Source: Oscillospiraceae bacterium (lineage in GTDB: Bacteria; Bacillota; Clostridia; Oscillospirales; Ruminococcaceae). Taken from it: 15,376 nucleotides of DNA. Shown piece after piece: positions 14,397 to 15,376 of this stretch. The stretch's first letter is position 1. Each line of letters starts with the position of its first letter. The position numbers and the translations under genes are program-made. The stretch covers positions 1 through 15,376 of the forward strand of contig JAFLUJ010000174.1 of the NCBI GenBank assembly GCA_022511485.1, given 5' to 3'. The notes under the pieces are model-generated. The model was given only the letters and a program-made list of their open reading frames with translations, made no database searches and was not told where the DNA came from.

Positions 14397-15376
14397 TTAT
14401 CTGACGGAGATTTTCTTTCTCATGTCTGCAAGACGGTCAAGAGCCTCGTTAAGAGTCTCCGCCTTCTTAGCAAAGTGCATACGGATATAGCGGTTCTCCG
14501 GCTCTCTGAAAAAGCTTGATCCGGGAACTGCTCCCACTCCTACCTTTTCCGCAAGTACCTCACAGAATTCCAGATCGCTTTCATAGCCGAACTCGGAAAT
14601 ATCAAGCATGACATAATACGCTCCCTGAGGCTCGGTGTGGACGATCTTCAAGTCCCTCAGACCTTTAAGGAAAAGATCACGTTTTTCAGTATATTTTGCC
14701 TGTAGCTCAGCGTAGTATTCATCGGGGAAATTCAGTCCGGTAACAGCAGCCTCCTGCAAAGGCGCAGCCGCTCCGACAGTAAGGAAATCATGGACCTTTT
14801 TCACCCTGTCGATTATCTCCGGATTTGCAATTACATATCCCAAACGCCAGCCGGTTATGGAGTATGTCTTTGAAAGGGAGCTGCATGAGATGGTGCGGTC
14901 ACGCATACCCGGCAAAGTCGCAAAATAAGTATGCTTGTTTGGCTTGTAAAGGATATGCTCATAGACCTCGTCGGTGATGACAAAGGTGTCGTACTTCTCC
15001 GCAAGGTCAGCGATTATTTTAAGCTCGTCGTATGTAAAGACCTTTCCGCAGGGGTTTGACGGATTGCACAGTATAAGCGCCTTGGGCTTCTGCCTGAACG
15101 CCGCTTCGAGGACATCCGGGTCGAAGGTATACTCCGGAGGGATCAGGGGGACGTAGATAGGGTCAGCTCCGGAAAGAATAGTATCCGCTCCGTAATTCTC
15201 ATAAAATGGAGAGAAGATCACCACCTTGTCTCCGGGATTTGTAACGCTCATCATCGCCGCCATCATAGCTTCCGTGCTGCCGCAGGTAACGACTATCTCG
15301 CTGTTGGGGTCGATCTTCATTCCGGAAAAATGCTCCTGCTTTTTTGCAAGGGCTTCACGGAAATTCTGAGCTCCCC
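14397..15376 (-). CDS. PLP-dependent class I/II aminotransferase, 5' end missing
   Basis: The last 325 codons are visible; the reading frame is open to the right edge (first full codon at 15374), so the ATG at 15320 is internal. Sequence before it (GAQNFREALAKKQEHF) is the usual conserved region of fold-type I aminotransferases. Counted from Met15320, visible landmarks are CGSTEAMMAA (13-22, cofactor phosphate loop), PFYENY (38-43), NPSNPCGKVF (86-95), DEVYEHILY (117-125), the PLP-binding lysine in SCSSLSKTYSITGWRLGY (Lys151), and NRYIRMHFA (276-284) with the substrate carboxylate-binding Arg. The enzyme would move an amino group between an amino acid and a 2-oxo acid. Aspartate, aromatic or methionine specificity cannot be decided. 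The gene precedes lysR by 30 bp. Confidence 0.95.
   Translation of the reverse strand, partial: GAQNFREALAKKQEHFSGMKIDPNSEIVVTCGSTEAMMAAMMSVTNPGDKVVIFSPFYENYGADTILSGADPIYVPLIPPEYTFDPDVLEAAFRQKPKALILCNPSNPCGKVFTYDELKIIADLAEKYDTFVITDEVYEHILYKPNKHTYFATLPGMRDRTISCSSLSKTYSITGWRLGYVIANPEIIDRVKKVHDFLTVGAAAPLQEAAVTGLNFPDEYYAELQAKYTEKRDLFLKGLRDLKIVHTEPQGAYYVMLDISEFGYESDLEFCEVLAEKVGVGAVPGSSFFREPENRYIRMHFAKKAETLNEALDRLADMRKKISVR

Overview
The window looks like a chromosomal segment of a gut or rumen Firmicute, most likely Ruminococcus or a near relative. This is inferred from moderate GC, AGGAGG-type ribosome binding sites, sigma-A promoters, a GH74 xyloglucanase-like lipoprotein, a PadR/DUF1700 pair and a Gram-positive YknXYZ/MacB-like exporter. 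No species was confirmed. There is no phage, transposase, CRISPR array, rRNA or tRNA. The gene content is ordinary; the unusual material is in the gaps.

Layout. At the left edge, ribulose-phosphate 3-epimerase (rpe, minus) is followed 19 bp later by the start of an RnfD/NqrB-like membrane protein that runs off the window. Next on the minus strand is a c-di-GMP protein with a degenerate GGDNF site and an intact EAL domain. Positions 3271-7360 hold a three-gene minus-strand exporter operon: HlyD/MacA-type adaptor, ATPase, FtsX/MacB-type permease. The order matches yknX-yknY-yknZ of Bacillus. Divergent from it, on the plus strand, is a DUF1700/HAAS membrane protein overlapping a PadR regulator. 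The 520-bp divergent gap carries three stacked consensus promoters toward the exporter, one toward DUF1700-padR, and several dyads or repeats that look like operators.

Convergent with padR is a large minus-strand GH74-type lipoprotein with two catalytic aspartates. Then come a secreted Ig-like plus serine beta-lactamase-fold protein with a strong intrinsic terminator, a LysR regulator, and the 3' part of a PLP aminotransferase cut by the right edge. The aminotransferase and LysR genes are 30 bp apart and probably cotranscribed.

The strongest unexplained signal is at 9208-9430, between padR and the GH74 gene. A 12-bp perfect outer stem encloses three perfect hairpins with 3-nt loops, giving a cloverleaf, and is followed by more hairpins including a 17-bp perfect stem. 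Two other gaps (1262-1377 and 4540-4753) hold related short hairpins, including in every case one with a TAC loop and a TTTACC/GGTAAA-like stem. These may belong to one family of small structured intergenic elements. The gap inside the exporter operon also has a perfect hairpin between the Shine-Dalgarno and the permease start.
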